Part shown: piece by piece, positions 1-7,050 of the stretch
How the letters are laid out: every line of letters begins with the position of its first letter
Numbering within the stretch: the first letter of the stretch is position 1
Assembly (NCBI GenBank): GCA_964514305.1
Contig: CAZEQD010000057.1
Span: 1-12,796 of the forward strand
Direction of reading: 5' to 3'
DNA length: 12,796 nucleotides
From: CAZEQD01 sp964514305
GTDB taxonomy: Bacteria; Acidobacteriota; Aminicenantia; Aminicenantales; Aminicenantaceae
The notes under the pieces: model-generated
Databases searched by the model: none
Seen by the model: only the letters and a program-made list of their open reading frames with translations
Told to the model about the DNA's origin: nothing
Translations under genes and position numbers: made by a program

Positions 1-8
1 CCAGCAGA

Positions 9-139
9 TGGGGTCAGACCTTCATAAGTTTCATAAATTATGCTTCTCTATTGATATATTTCGTCGGTCTGTAGGGGACAAAAGTTATTACAATTAAAGT
101 AAGAATTAAAGTTATGAAACTTATGAAGGTCTGACCCCA
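9..139. repeat. Palindromic miniature element with perfect 28-bp inverted arms
   Basis: Positions 9-36 and 112-139 are exact reverse complements over 28 bp, separated by 75 bp of AT-rich sequence with no ORF. The outer part of each arm contains the motif TGGGGTCAGACC. From memory, this motif sits at the ends of REP-like elements moved by REP-associated Y1 (IS200-like) tyrosine transposases in many bacteria. No transposase is present here, so this would be a non-autonomous copy or a solo remnant. As RNA it would fold into one long hairpin. The arms are certain; the family assignment is inference. Confidence 0.8.
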
Positions 140-344
140 CCGAGAATTCACTTAGCTGAAATTTCTTCTATATAAGGGATAATTGATTGAAATAATCCTT
201 TAATTGAGGCTTTAGCCAAACCGCTTAATAGCGAAAAAATGATTGGGTTACAAAAAATCGATTGGAAATACTCGTTTTCCCCTTATGGGAATATTATTTT
301 GCTTTATTTTTACCACTCATAAACGTCATAGGGCCTTTGTTAGC
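140..344. other. Intergenic stretch without a supported gene
   Basis: This lies between the palindromic element and the tRNA-Val promoter. It is AT-rich and has frequent stops. A reading frame starting at 243 runs through the tRNA and is not believable as a gene. A weak 5-bp hairpin (277-281 with 287-291) is followed by a T-rich stretch and could be a terminator for something to the left, but nothing visible needs one. Confidence 0.5.
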
Positions 345-373
345 TTGACAAAAAAGGCCATCTTGCTTTTAAT
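345..373 (+). promoter_or_regulatory. Sigma-70-type promoter of tRNA-Val
   Basis: A perfect -35 box TTGACA (345-350), a 17-bp spacer and a -10 box TTTAAT (368-373, five of six consensus bases). Transcription would start near 380, about 11 bases before the tRNA 5' end at 391, as expected for a stable RNA gene with a very short leader. Confidence 0.8.
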
Positions 374-390
374 TAGTAAAAGTAATTACC

Positions 391-465
391 GGGCGGTTAG
401 CTCAGTGGTAGAGTACCGGTCTTACAAACCGGGGGTCACTGGTTCGAACCCAGTACCGCCCACCA
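391..465 (+). tRNA. tRNA-Val (anticodon UAC)
   Basis: The cloverleaf is complete. The acceptor stem is GGGCGGT (391-397) with ACCGCCC (455-461). The D arm contains AGCTCAGTGGTAGAG. The anticodon stem CCGGT/ACCGG (416-420 and 428-432) closes the loop CTTACAA, giving TAC at 423-425. The T arm contains GGTTCGAACC. The discriminator is A462 and the 3' CCA is encoded at 463-465. It has its own promoter and ends 8 bp before the convergent sulfatase gene. Confidence 0.97.
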
Positions 466-473
466 GCGATGTC

Positions 474-2508
474 TCATTTTATATAACCAAGGGCTTTCAA
501 TTTTTCTAATACCTTTGGCCCAATTTTTACTTTCTTATGGCCAGATGGGCGGAAAAGTCGTAAAGCATTAGAGATTCTTAAATCATCAACAACACAGTTC
601 TGACCACTGATACTGATAGTATCGGTTGTGGCCTGCTTAAAAAGATCACCGGCTAAAACTTTTCTTCTGGATGAGGGATGGCCATCAATTACTAAAAAAA
701 CTTCATTTTCTTCCCAGGCAAGAAGAATGTGATGCCAGCCATTCCATAATATTTTTTTGGCAAAACTAAGTTCATTCTCACTCCCTCTCCCTGTTACCCT
801 ATTTACCTTGAAAGAAATACCTATTTCCCCATTTTCCATCCAGCTCCAAAGAGCAGTAGCCTCAATAGCTAAGGATGAATCTTTCCCCTCAAAATAAAGC
901 TTTAAAACTCTTTGATTCTGAGACTTGGCTTTGTTTAATTTCAACCAGAGTTCAAGAGAGCCGGCCTGATCCAAGAGAGGTGTTTTTAAGGGAAAGCTAA
1001 TTTTTTTATCAGCTTTAAGAAGCAATCCCTGGCCATATTTGCCCTCCACCAACTGGAGTTCCGGCGCTTCAAGTTTAGCCTTTTTAACAGAACCTCTTTT
1101 TTTATAATAAAAGTCATCTTGACTAAAAGAAGCCAGCAAAAGAGTATAATCATCAAATGCAAGCTGGTGAGTAGGTATTCCTTCAAGGAGTTTCACCTGT
1201 GATATATTCAACTTCCTTCTTAATTTTTCAGTTTCTTCCTGAAAGCTTCTAACTTTATCTATCAATGATTTTACAACTTCAGTCGAATACTCTTGGATAA
1301 GGTTATCTTTCTCAGATGGATCTTTAACTAAGTCAAATAATTTTGTTTCACCTGAGCCAAGATCTAGGATAAGTTTTAATTTATCTGTCCTGATCCCTAA
1401 AAAATGTAAATTACAATAGTAAACTTCTTTTTTCTTTTTTTGAAAAAAACTGGGCTTCCCACATAAAAGAGGATAAAGACCTTCTCCCTGACAATTGTTT
1501 GGTTTTTCAAAGCCAGCTGCTTCATAAATAGTGGGGGCAAGATCAATGATTTCAACCAACTGGTCAACCTTGCCTCGGTGGGGAAGGAGAGAGCAGTAAA
1601 TTATTAGAAGGAACTCTGGTCGATATGTCAGCAAAAGGATTGAACTTGGAGACATGGCCGAAATGTTTATATTCATAAAACTGCTCTCCATGGTCAGAGG
1701 TAATTATCAACATTGTTTCATTCTCTAAATTAAGCATTTTTAAAGTTTCAACAATAGAATAAACAAATTTATCAGCCACAATAATCTGACTATCATAAAT
1801 ATCCAATAGCCTTTGGATATCAGCTTCTGAAACTGAAATTTTACCAGCATTAGCTGCTTTTATGAAAGCAGATGTACTTTTAGAGGTGTTTTTAATAGGG
1901 CCGGAGTAATTAGGGTCAGCAAATTTTTTAAGCTGGTGAGGGGGAGCCACAAAGGGACGATGAACGCAGTAAGTATGAAGAAAGAGAAAAAATCTATCAT
2001 TTTGATTTTTTCTCAGCCATGTTTTGACCTTTTTCCTTAACTCTTGGACTCCTCGAACGTTATCATCATATTCTTGAAAACCAGTCAACACTCCATAACT
2101 AGCTGACATCCAACCATCCCCAGTAAAAGCAGCTGTTTTATATTTGTGGCTTCTAAAAACAGAAGCTATTGTCTGGATGCTAGGATCTAGAGGAATATCA
2201 AAGACTGAAGGATAATATGAGGTAAGCATGGAAGCATGAGAGCGGGGAGTAAAAGGCCAGGCAATAAAGGCCTTTAGAAATTGAGTGCCTTGGGCTGCCA
2301 GCTGATCGAGGAAAGGGGAAACATTCCTGGGGTTTCCATAGCAGCCTAGCCTGTCAGCCCTAAGATCATCAATGGAAAGAAATATAAAATTTTGAACTTG
2401 GGGAGGCTTGGTTAAAAAGGGAATCACCATTTTCCAGATAACAGCAGCTGTCACCACCAACAAGATCGCAGCTATCAGGCCAATTTTTTTATTTGGCATC
2501 TTACTCAT
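474..2508 (-). pseudogene. Sulfatase-superfamily membrane-anchored hydrolase with C-terminal LamG-like domain, frameshifted
   Basis: The gene is read as two overlapping frames, 2508-1564 (N-terminal, 314 codons) and 1691-474 (C-terminal). Removing one T from the coding-strand CCTTCT near 1607-1611 fuses them after Pro300 into a continuous 677-residue protein. Residues 9-31 are an N-terminal membrane anchor. The alkaline-phosphatase/sulfatase fold follows, with metal-site Asp47-Asp48, a nucleophile region TPRSHASMLTS whose catalytic position is Thr87 rather than Cys or Ser, and SDHGE at 271-275 with a downstream His285. A typical sulfatase C-terminal motif (LFDLVKDPSEKDNL) comes next. Residues of about 480-660 look like a LamG/concanavalin-type beta-sandwich (LELWLKL, WHHILLAW, VDDLRI). 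With Thr as nucleophile, a phosphoester substrate or an inactive role is as likely as sulfate-ester cleavage. The rest of both frames is intact, so a sequencing error or a recent mutation is more likely than long decay. An SD-like AGGAAAG precedes the start. Confidence 0.85.
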
Positions 2509-2826
2509 TATTTTTCTTCTTTCCTGGATATTTTAAAATTGATAACTACCTCTAAAAAATAATTAATTTTCGGCTAATTATAGCATAATTTTTAAGACTA
2601 CATAAGTTCTAATCTCCGCTTATAATTTAAAGTTTAATTATTTTATATTTTCTTTTACCTCTAGTTTAGATAATTATCCTCCCCTTTTTTCTTCCAGTAA
2701 AAACATCATCGTTTAAGGTGGCCCTGAAACCAAGAAATTCACCGCTTGATTCCCCCTAAGAGGGGATTGTTTGCTCTGGGAATTAACTAGTAATATTTTA
2801 CTCTTGTTTAGAAATAAAATTCGAAA
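2509..2826. other. Divergent intergenic region, sulfatase-like gene / HD-GYP regulator
   Basis: This is 318 bp without a gene. The left half is very AT-rich and holds the extended -10 promoter for the minus-strand gene. The right half is less AT-rich and has two possible hairpins upstream of the regulator: GGTG (2717-2720) with a CACC just after 2740, and TCCCC (2751-2755) with GGGGA (2762-2766). A weak plus-strand promoter, TTGTTT-18 bp-TAATAT (2767-2796), is possible. No good Shine-Dalgarno sequence precedes the ATG at 2827. I recognise no known riboswitch. Confidence 0.45.
2577..2585 (-). promoter_or_regulatory. Extended -10 promoter of the sulfatase-like gene
   Basis: On the minus strand TGC (2585-2583) directly precedes a perfect TATAAT (2582-2577), which is an extended -10 element. 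The -35 region is poor (TTATGT at 17-bp spacing), as is common for extended -10 promoters. Predicted start is near 2570, giving a leader of about 62 nt before the ATG at 2508. Confidence 0.55.
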
Positions 2827-4206
2827 ATGAAATCTACAAAAATTCTATTAGTCGAAGACGAAACGATTGTAGCCCGAGATATTGAACATATGCTGCAGGG
2901 ATTAGGTTATAAAGTAGTCGATGTCTTGGCTGATGGCTTCCAATCTATAAAGGCCGCAAAAAAATTAAAGCCAGATTTAGTCCTGATGGACATCCGCTTA
3001 AAAGGAAAAATAGATGGGATTGAGGCAGCCCATCAAATATATAAGAAGTTTAATATTCCTATTATATATATCACTGCTCATGCGGATGCTAATATCGTAA
3101 AGCGAGCCAAAGTTACTGAGCCTTTTGGCTATATCCTCAAGCCTTTCAACGAGAAGGAGCTTCAGACAACAATTGAAATTGCCCTTTATAAATTTGAAAT
3201 GCAGACCAAGCTTAAGGAAAGAGAACGATGGCTCTCTGCCATCCTTAAAAGTATTGACAATGGAGTAATTACTCTCAACAAAAAAGGAACAGTAACTTTT
3301 ATGAACCCCCTGGCCGAAAAACTAACTGGATGGAGCCAACAAGATGCAATGGCCAAGCAACTAACTGAAGTTTTCCAGATAAGAAAAGAAACCTCCTTAA
3401 AACCAATAAATATACCCTTAACAGCTACCAATGAAGTTCTGGAAAAGGGAAGTCTTTCTCCCATTGATGTTCTTCTGGTGGCCAAAAACATGAAAAAAAT
3501 TCCCATTAATTACCGAATAGCCCCTATTAGCGATGGGCATGGCCACTCCTCAGGTTTAGTCATCTCTTTTTCTGACGTTAGCCTTCGTAAAAAAGCTGAA
3601 GAGGAACTAAAAAGGAGCTGGAATAATCTGAGAGAGGCTATGGTCGAGACTGTCCAGGCAATCTCTTTTACCATCGAAACTAGAGATCCTTATACGGCTG
3701 GCCATCAAAAAAGAGTAACCAAACTCGCTTGCGCTTTGGCCGAGGAAATGGGTCTGACTGAAGATAAAATAGAAGGCTTAAGGCTAGCTGGTATTATTCA
3801 TGACATTGGCAAAATAAGTGTTCCGGCTGAAATATTAAGCAAACCGGGCCCAATATCCGATGTAGAGTACAGCATTATCAAAACCCATCCTCAGGTGGGT
3901 TATGATATTCTGAAGAATATAAAATTTCCCTGGCCGATTGCTGAAATTATTCTTCAACATCATGAAAGGCTGGATGGCAGTGGTTATCCATCGGGCTTAA
4001 AGGGAAAAGAGATTCTGCTGGAAGCCAGAATTTTAGCCGTAGCTGATGTGGTCGAGGCTATGTCCACTCATCGCCCTTATCGGCCAGCCCAACCCGTCAG
4101 TGAAGCTCTGGCAGAAATTTCTAACCATAGAGGTAAATTATATGATCCAGCTGTGGTCGATGCCTGTTTAAAATTGTTCAAAGAAAAAAATTTCAAATTC
4201 GAATAA
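2827..4206 (+). CDS. Response regulator REC-PAS-HD-GYP, predicted cyclic di-GMP phosphodiesterase
   Basis: A 459-residue cytoplasmic signalling protein. Residues 1-120 are a receiver domain with the acidic pair Glu10/Asp11, phospho-acceptor Asp55, Thr83 and Lys105 in KPF, all intact. Residues of about 130-255 are a PAS domain (start SILLKSIDNGVITLN-like, with FMNPLAEKLTGW), followed by a short charged linker (KKAEEELKRSW). Residues of about 270-455 are an HD-GYP domain with His293, His325-Asp326 in IIHDIGK, His378-His379-Glu380 and the diagnostic Gly386-Tyr387-Pro388. HD-GYP domains hydrolyse cyclic di-GMP to pGpG or GMP with a bi- or trinuclear metal centre. Phosphorylation of Asp55 presumably gates this, and the PAS domain may add a second input. 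No histidine kinase is adjacent, so it is an orphan here. The domains are clear; the target process is not visible. Confidence 0.93.
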   Translation: MKSTKILLVEDETIVARDIEHMLQGLGYKVVDVLADGFQSIKAAKKLKPDLVLMDIRLKGKIDGIEAAHQIYKKFNIPIIYITAHADANIVKRAKVTEPFGYILKPFNEKELQTTIEIALYKFEMQTKLKERERWLSAILKSIDNGVITLNKKGTVTFMNPLAEKLTGWSQQDAMAKQLTEVFQIRKETSLKPINIPLTATNEVLEKGSLSPIDVLLVAKNMKKIPINYRIAPISDGHGHSSGLVISFSDVSLRKKAEEELKRSWNNLREAMVETVQAISFTIETRDPYTAGHQKRVTKLACALAEEMGLTEDKIEGLRLAGIIHDIGKISVPAEILSKPGPISDVEYSIIKTHPQVGYDILKNIKFPWPIAEIILQHHERLDGSGYPSGLKGKEILLEARILAVADVVEAMSTHRPYRPAQPVSEALAEISNHRGKLYDPAVVDACLKLFKEKNFKFE

Positions 4207-4273
4207 TAATTATTTTTTCTTTGTTCCCTTAAAAATCTTGAAATTAAGATGCTTTCCAAGTTAAAAAAGAAGA

Positions 4274-4462
4274 GTGAAAAAGACTGCTTCCACTCTACTT
4301 CTTTTTTCTTCCCTGCTGGCTTCTTTAACTGGCCTGGCTGCCTTTATTTTCCTTTTTATTCTTGATTTCAACATCTACTGGCTTATCCTTTCTCCCATCA
4401 TTTTAGGCCTCTATCAGGCCCCGGCCGTTTATCTTTACTGGCTGTGGAAAAAAAAGAAATAA
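4274..4462 (+). CDS. Small two-helix membrane protein of unknown function
   Basis: 62 residues starting at GTG, with a purine-rich AAGAAG stretch directly upstream. Hydrophobic segments at about residues 5-29 and 33-55 are separated by a short turn (LDFNIYW), and the protein ends in a lysine cluster (WLWKKKK), consistent with both ends in the cytoplasm. It lies 67 bp after the HD-GYP gene on the same strand and could be co-transcribed with it. It ends 2 bp before the convergent end of the 173-residue gene. I do not recognise the family. Coding is supported by clean amphipathic composition and the tight fit between neighbours, but the start is not firm. Confidence 0.55.
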   Translation: MKKTASTLLLFSSLLASLTGLAAFIFLFILDFNIYWLILSPIILGLYQAPAVYLYWLWKKKK

Positions 4463-4464
4463 GC

Positions 4465-4986
4465 TCAAGCCATAGGAGAAGGCTCCAGTCCAAAGTAGGC
4501 TAAAAAAATATCTTTGCCAAAAAAATCCTCCTTTTTCCCTGAAAGAGCATCGTAAACTGCAAAATCATATCTTCCCCTTCTTTTAAAATAAACTAGCCAA
4601 AAGGGATAACCAACTTGTCCCAAAAAGACTGTCTTTGCCAACCGATATTTTCTTTTCAGATGTAGGCCAGGCAAAAAGGGAAACCATTTTAGCTCATCCT
4701 GAACTTTAGCCAGAGCCTCTGCTTCAGTGAGATAAAATTTATTCATCTCCGGATGGTAAAAGCGGCAAGGCTGCGGCCAGTTAAGTCGCCTTATTTTCCC
4801 TTTGAGAGCATCGCAAATAACAAAAACTGTTTTATTCTTTCTGGAGCTTGTAAAATTAAGCTCAAAAAGATAGCAGGGAAGATGGCTTTCTCTGATTTTA
4901 ATAATGGTCTTCCGGCGATTAATAACAGATTTCTGAAATGAGGCTCTTATAACTTTCTCCTCAATTTGGGATAAAATGACTTTCAT
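4465..4986 (-). CDS. Two-repeat alpha/beta protein, last gene of the symporter operon (unknown function)
   Basis: 173 residues with no signal peptide or membrane segment, so probably cytoplasmic or peripheral. It contains two related units. Unit 1 (about residues 8-68) is a helix, then HLPCYLFEL, then VFVICDALKGK. Unit 2 (about 88-158) is a helix, then GYPFWLVYF, then FAVYDALSGK. The shared pattern P-aromatic-Leu ... Val-x-D-A-L-x-G-K resembles PepSY-type folds, where a helix packs on strands ending in a turn like DxxxGK. That resemblance is only by eye. The start codon overlaps the stop of the 61-residue gene (ATGA, 4986-4983), so it is translated with the symporter and probably assists or regulates it. 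Confidence 0.75.
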   Translation of the reverse strand: MKVILSQIEEKVIRASFQKSVINRRKTIIKIRESHLPCYLFELNFTSSRKNKTVFVICDALKGKIRRLNWPQPCRFYHPEMNKFYLTEAEALAKVQDELKWFPFLPGLHLKRKYRLAKTVFLGQVGYPFWLVYFKRRGRYDFAVYDALSGKKEDFFGKDIFLAYFGLEPSPMA

Positions 4987-5168
4987 GGCCCAAATTTTCG
5001 GTTGAGAAAGATAAAAAAACTGCCCATAGCCACCAGCAAGCCACCTGCCAGTAAATCGACTATTTTCCCTATGCGATTAGGAGGAAAGATAGACGCCAGG
5101 AGAATAACCAGACCCATAACCAGCCAAAATATACCTACAATTTTTAAGGGAGCATAAATACCTTTCAT
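4983..5168 (-). CDS. 61-residue two-helix membrane protein in the symporter operon
   Basis: The protein has hydrophobic segments at about residues 7-27 and 37-57, with a short polar loop (PPNRIGK) between and a basic C-terminus (NRKFGP). I place the start at the ATG at 5168. It lies 2 bp after the TAA stop of the 66-residue gene and has no Shine-Dalgarno sequence, which fits termination-reinitiation. A longer in-frame start at 5297 would give a 104-residue protein, but the extension is polar, overlaps most of the upstream small gene and looks like out-of-frame sequence. Its own stop overlaps the next start as ATGA. Family unknown. Position and topology suggest an accessory membrane subunit of the symporter. 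Confidence 0.75.
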   Translation of the reverse strand: MKGIYAPLKIVGIFWLVMGLVILLASIFPPNRIGKIVDLLAGGLLVAMGSFFIFLNRKFGP

Positions 5169-5170
5169 TA

Positions 5171-5371
5171 TTAAAAAATAATGTAGATAAAAATCTGAAA
5201 ACCTATAAGAACCACTGCCCACAATCTTAAATCGCGCCACCACTTCCTGCTTGGGGCTTGTTTCATGATAAAACCCTTGGGCCTGGTCAAAACCCATACT
5301 ATCAGCAGTAAGTAAAGCAGACCTGTTAAGAATTTAGCGTAAACGAGAGGAATTCGGGCTAGAATACTCAT
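5171..5371 (-). CDS. 66-residue membrane protein, probable small accessory subunit of the SSS symporter
   Basis: Its ATG overlaps the symporter stop (ATGA at 5371-5368), and GAAGGA in the end of the symporter gene can act as its ribosome site. Helix 1 covers about residues 8-28 and helix 2 about 49-66. Between them is a basic, tryptophan-rich loop (RKWWRDLRLW) that would sit at the cytoplasmic face. Small membrane proteins encoded directly beside sodium/solute symporters are an established arrangement (YhdT with PanF, DUF4212 proteins with acetate-type SSS carriers). This protein does not obviously match those by eye, so the subunit role is inferred from position, coupling and topology. Confidence 0.75.
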   Translation of the reverse strand: MSILARIPLVYAKFLTGLLYLLLIVWVLTRPKGFIMKQAPSRKWWRDLRLWAVVLIGFQIFIYIIF

Positions 5372-6876
5372 CCTTCGGCTCTTTCTTTGAGGATAGCTTG
5401 GGCCTCCTCATCCTTCTCTAAATAATGATAGACAAGGCCTCTCAATTTTCCAGGCGGTTCGGGGCTGGTAATTAGACTGATGACAAAGTTTAGAATCACT
5501 GAGGCCACAAATGACCACCAAGCCACATAAAGAAAATTAACCTTAAATAAAAACATAACGACAGCCACGGCCACTCCTCCCGTCAGGCCAAAGAGGCCAC
5601 CCCATCCCGTTGACCTCCACCATAATATACCCAAGAGCAGAGTAGCCAGAGTAGGTCCCTGAAAAAAAGAAAGCAAATTCTGCATGGCCACATATATTCC
5701 AGGAAATTTATTGGTAAGAGGGGCAAACAAGACCCCAAAAACAACAAATAAAGCGGTTAAGATTCGACCGACCAAAAGATAATGGCTGTCTGAGGCTTTT
5801 TTTCGGAAATAACGCTGATAAATATCCTTGGTCCACAAAGTAGAGGCTGAATTTAAAGTCGAATCAACACTGGAGTGAAGGGCAGCTACAAAAGCTACAA
5901 AGACAAGACCAGCCAATCCCGGTGGCAGCAGGTTTTTTATTACCCAGGGAAGAGCCTGATCGGGGTTTGAAATTTCTGCCGGCGAGGCGAAAACTAAAGC
6001 AAAAAATCCGGGCAGAATGACCAAAAGCGGGATCATAGTTTTGGGAAAAGCAGCAAAAAGCATACCAGCCTTGGCATCCCACTCAGAACGAGCCCCTAAT
6101 GTCCTTTGAATTATGGACTGGTTAGCACACCACCAGGCAGGAGAAAGAACAAGCCCTAAGCCAAAAATCATCCCTAGCCAGGGGTAATAAGGATTATCAA
6201 GAGGAAGAAAAAGTTTAAGGTGCTGGGGATGAGAAGAAGCCAGTTTATTAAAAAAAGAACCCACTCCACCCGCTTTCCAGAAACCAATGACCGCCACCGA
6301 AATCCCGCCTACAAACATTACTCCTAACTGGACAACATCAGTCAGGGCTACTGCTGCTAAACCCCCGGTCACAGTATAGAGCCCGACGACAACGGCTGTA
6401 ATAATGATGCTTAATTTTAAAGGCCAACCAAGATAAGTATGGAGCATGAGACCACTGGCCCAGAAAAAAATTCCCAGAAGCATTACCAGAAAAAGTCCAT
6501 AGAGTATGGCTTCAATGGTTCTCACGCTTTCATTGTATCTTTTCCCCAAATATTCAGGCACAGTATAGACGGCATTCCGCCAGAAATAAGGCACCACTAA
6601 CAAAGCTGAAACAATCATAGCTGGGATAGCTCCCAGCCATTCGTAGTTAGCCTGAGCAATCCCGAAGCGAAAAGCCCCTCCAGCCGCCCCTATATAATCA
6701 TAGGCTCCAATGTTAGTACCAATTATAGAAAAGCTGATCACCCACCAAGGCAGCATTTTACCTGCTAAGAAATAATCTTCGGTGGTTGAAACGTATTTTC
6801 GAAAAAAAAGGCCAAAAGCTAAAATAGCTACTAAATAAAAAATAATAATAAAGGTATCTATAAAGTAAACAGGCAT
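5368..6876 (-). CDS. SGLT-like sodium:solute symporter (SSS family)
   Basis: 502 residues, the usual size for the family, with about 13-14 membrane helices and a charged C-terminal tail. Family marks include the N-terminal segment TTEDYFLAGK followed by WW, GLYTVTGGLAAVALTDVVQ in the middle, the SGLT-type stretch NQSIIQRTLGA, and AALHSSVDSTLNSASTLWTKDIY at roughly residues 332-355. The last holds the Ser/Thr residues of the Na2 sodium site. The protein would couple sodium entry to uptake of a sugar or sugar-like solute. The nearest-looking relatives are SGLT/vSGLT-type sugar carriers rather than proline or acetate carriers. It is the first gene of a four-gene coupled operon and is divergent from the alpha-mannosidase, so mannose or a mannoside is the natural guess for substrate. 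The ribosome site (AAAGAAA) is weak. Confidence 0.9.
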   Translation of the reverse strand: MPVYFIDTFIIIFYLVAILAFGLFFRKYVSTTEDYFLAGKMLPWWVISFSIIGTNIGAYDYIGAAGGAFRFGIAQANYEWLGAIPAMIVSALLVVPYFWRNAVYTVPEYLGKRYNESVRTIEAILYGLFLVMLLGIFFWASGLMLHTYLGWPLKLSIIITAVVVGLYTVTGGLAAVALTDVVQLGVMFVGGISVAVIGFWKAGGVGSFFNKLASSHPQHLKLFLPLDNPYYPWLGMIFGLGLVLSPAWWCANQSIIQRTLGARSEWDAKAGMLFAAFPKTMIPLLVILPGFFALVFASPAEISNPDQALPWVIKNLLPPGLAGLVFVAFVAALHSSVDSTLNSASTLWTKDIYQRYFRKKASDSHYLLVGRILTALFVVFGVLFAPLTNKFPGIYVAMQNLLSFFQGPTLATLLLGILWWRSTGWGGLFGLTGGVAVAVVMFLFKVNFLYVAWWSFVASVILNFVISLITSPEPPGKLRGLVYHYLEKDEEAQAILKERAEG

Positions 6877-6914
6877 TTTTTCTTTAAAAAATTGGACTTT
6901 ATAATTTCTGCTCT

Positions 6915-6944
6915 ATTTTAAAGAATATCCTTTTTTGATGTCAA
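6915..6944 (-). promoter_or_regulatory. Promoter of the symporter operon
   Basis: On the minus strand there is a perfect -35 TTGACA (6944-6939), an 18-bp spacer and -10 TAAAAT (6920-6915, five of six). Transcription would begin near 6908, leaving a leader of about 31 nt before the ATG at 6876. Confidence 0.75.
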
Positions 6945-6968
6945 ACAGAAGCTGCCTCAGCCAAGAGG

Positions 6969-6997
6969 TTGACGATTGGACTGTTAATTGATAATAT
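6969..6997 (+). promoter_or_regulatory. Promoter of the alpha-mannosidase gene
   Basis: -35 TTGACG (6969-6974, five of six), a 17-bp spacer and -10 TAATAT (6992-6997). The -35 boxes of this promoter and the opposing symporter promoter are only about 24 bp apart, so one regulator bound between 6945 and 6968 could control both. The start near 7004 lies downstream of an in-frame ATG at 6988, supporting the later start at 7051. Confidence 0.65.
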
Positions 6998-7050
6998 TCT
7001 CTCTGCTTCAAAATGTTCCTGAGATTATTATCAAACTAAAGGGGATAATT

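Noticed and set aside
243..509. An 88-codon plus-strand reading frame
   Set aside because: It runs straight through the tRNA-Val promoter and gene and has no family resemblance or ribosome site.
1600..1615. Programmed ribosomal frameshifting in the sulfatase gene
   Set aside because: There is no classical slippery heptamer or obvious downstream pseudoknot. A point lesion or sequencing error is the simpler reading.
5169..5297. Longer N-terminus for the 61-residue membrane protein
   Set aside because: The extra 43 residues overlap the coupled 66-residue gene in another frame and look like shadow translation. The ATG at 5168 sits 2 bp after the preceding stop.
5864..6082. Minus-strand 72-codon frame within the symporter gene, and similar frames at 986-1186, 3186-3506, 4077-4259, 4753-4941, 7948-8136, 9565-9786 and 12312-12566
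   Set aside because: These are out-of-frame or antisense shadows of strongly supported genes with no plausible protein features.
6988..7050. An earlier in-frame start for the mannosidase
   Set aside because: It overlaps the predicted -10 box, lacks a ribosome site and would bury the signal sequence. The ATG at 7051 has AAAGGGG at proper spacing.
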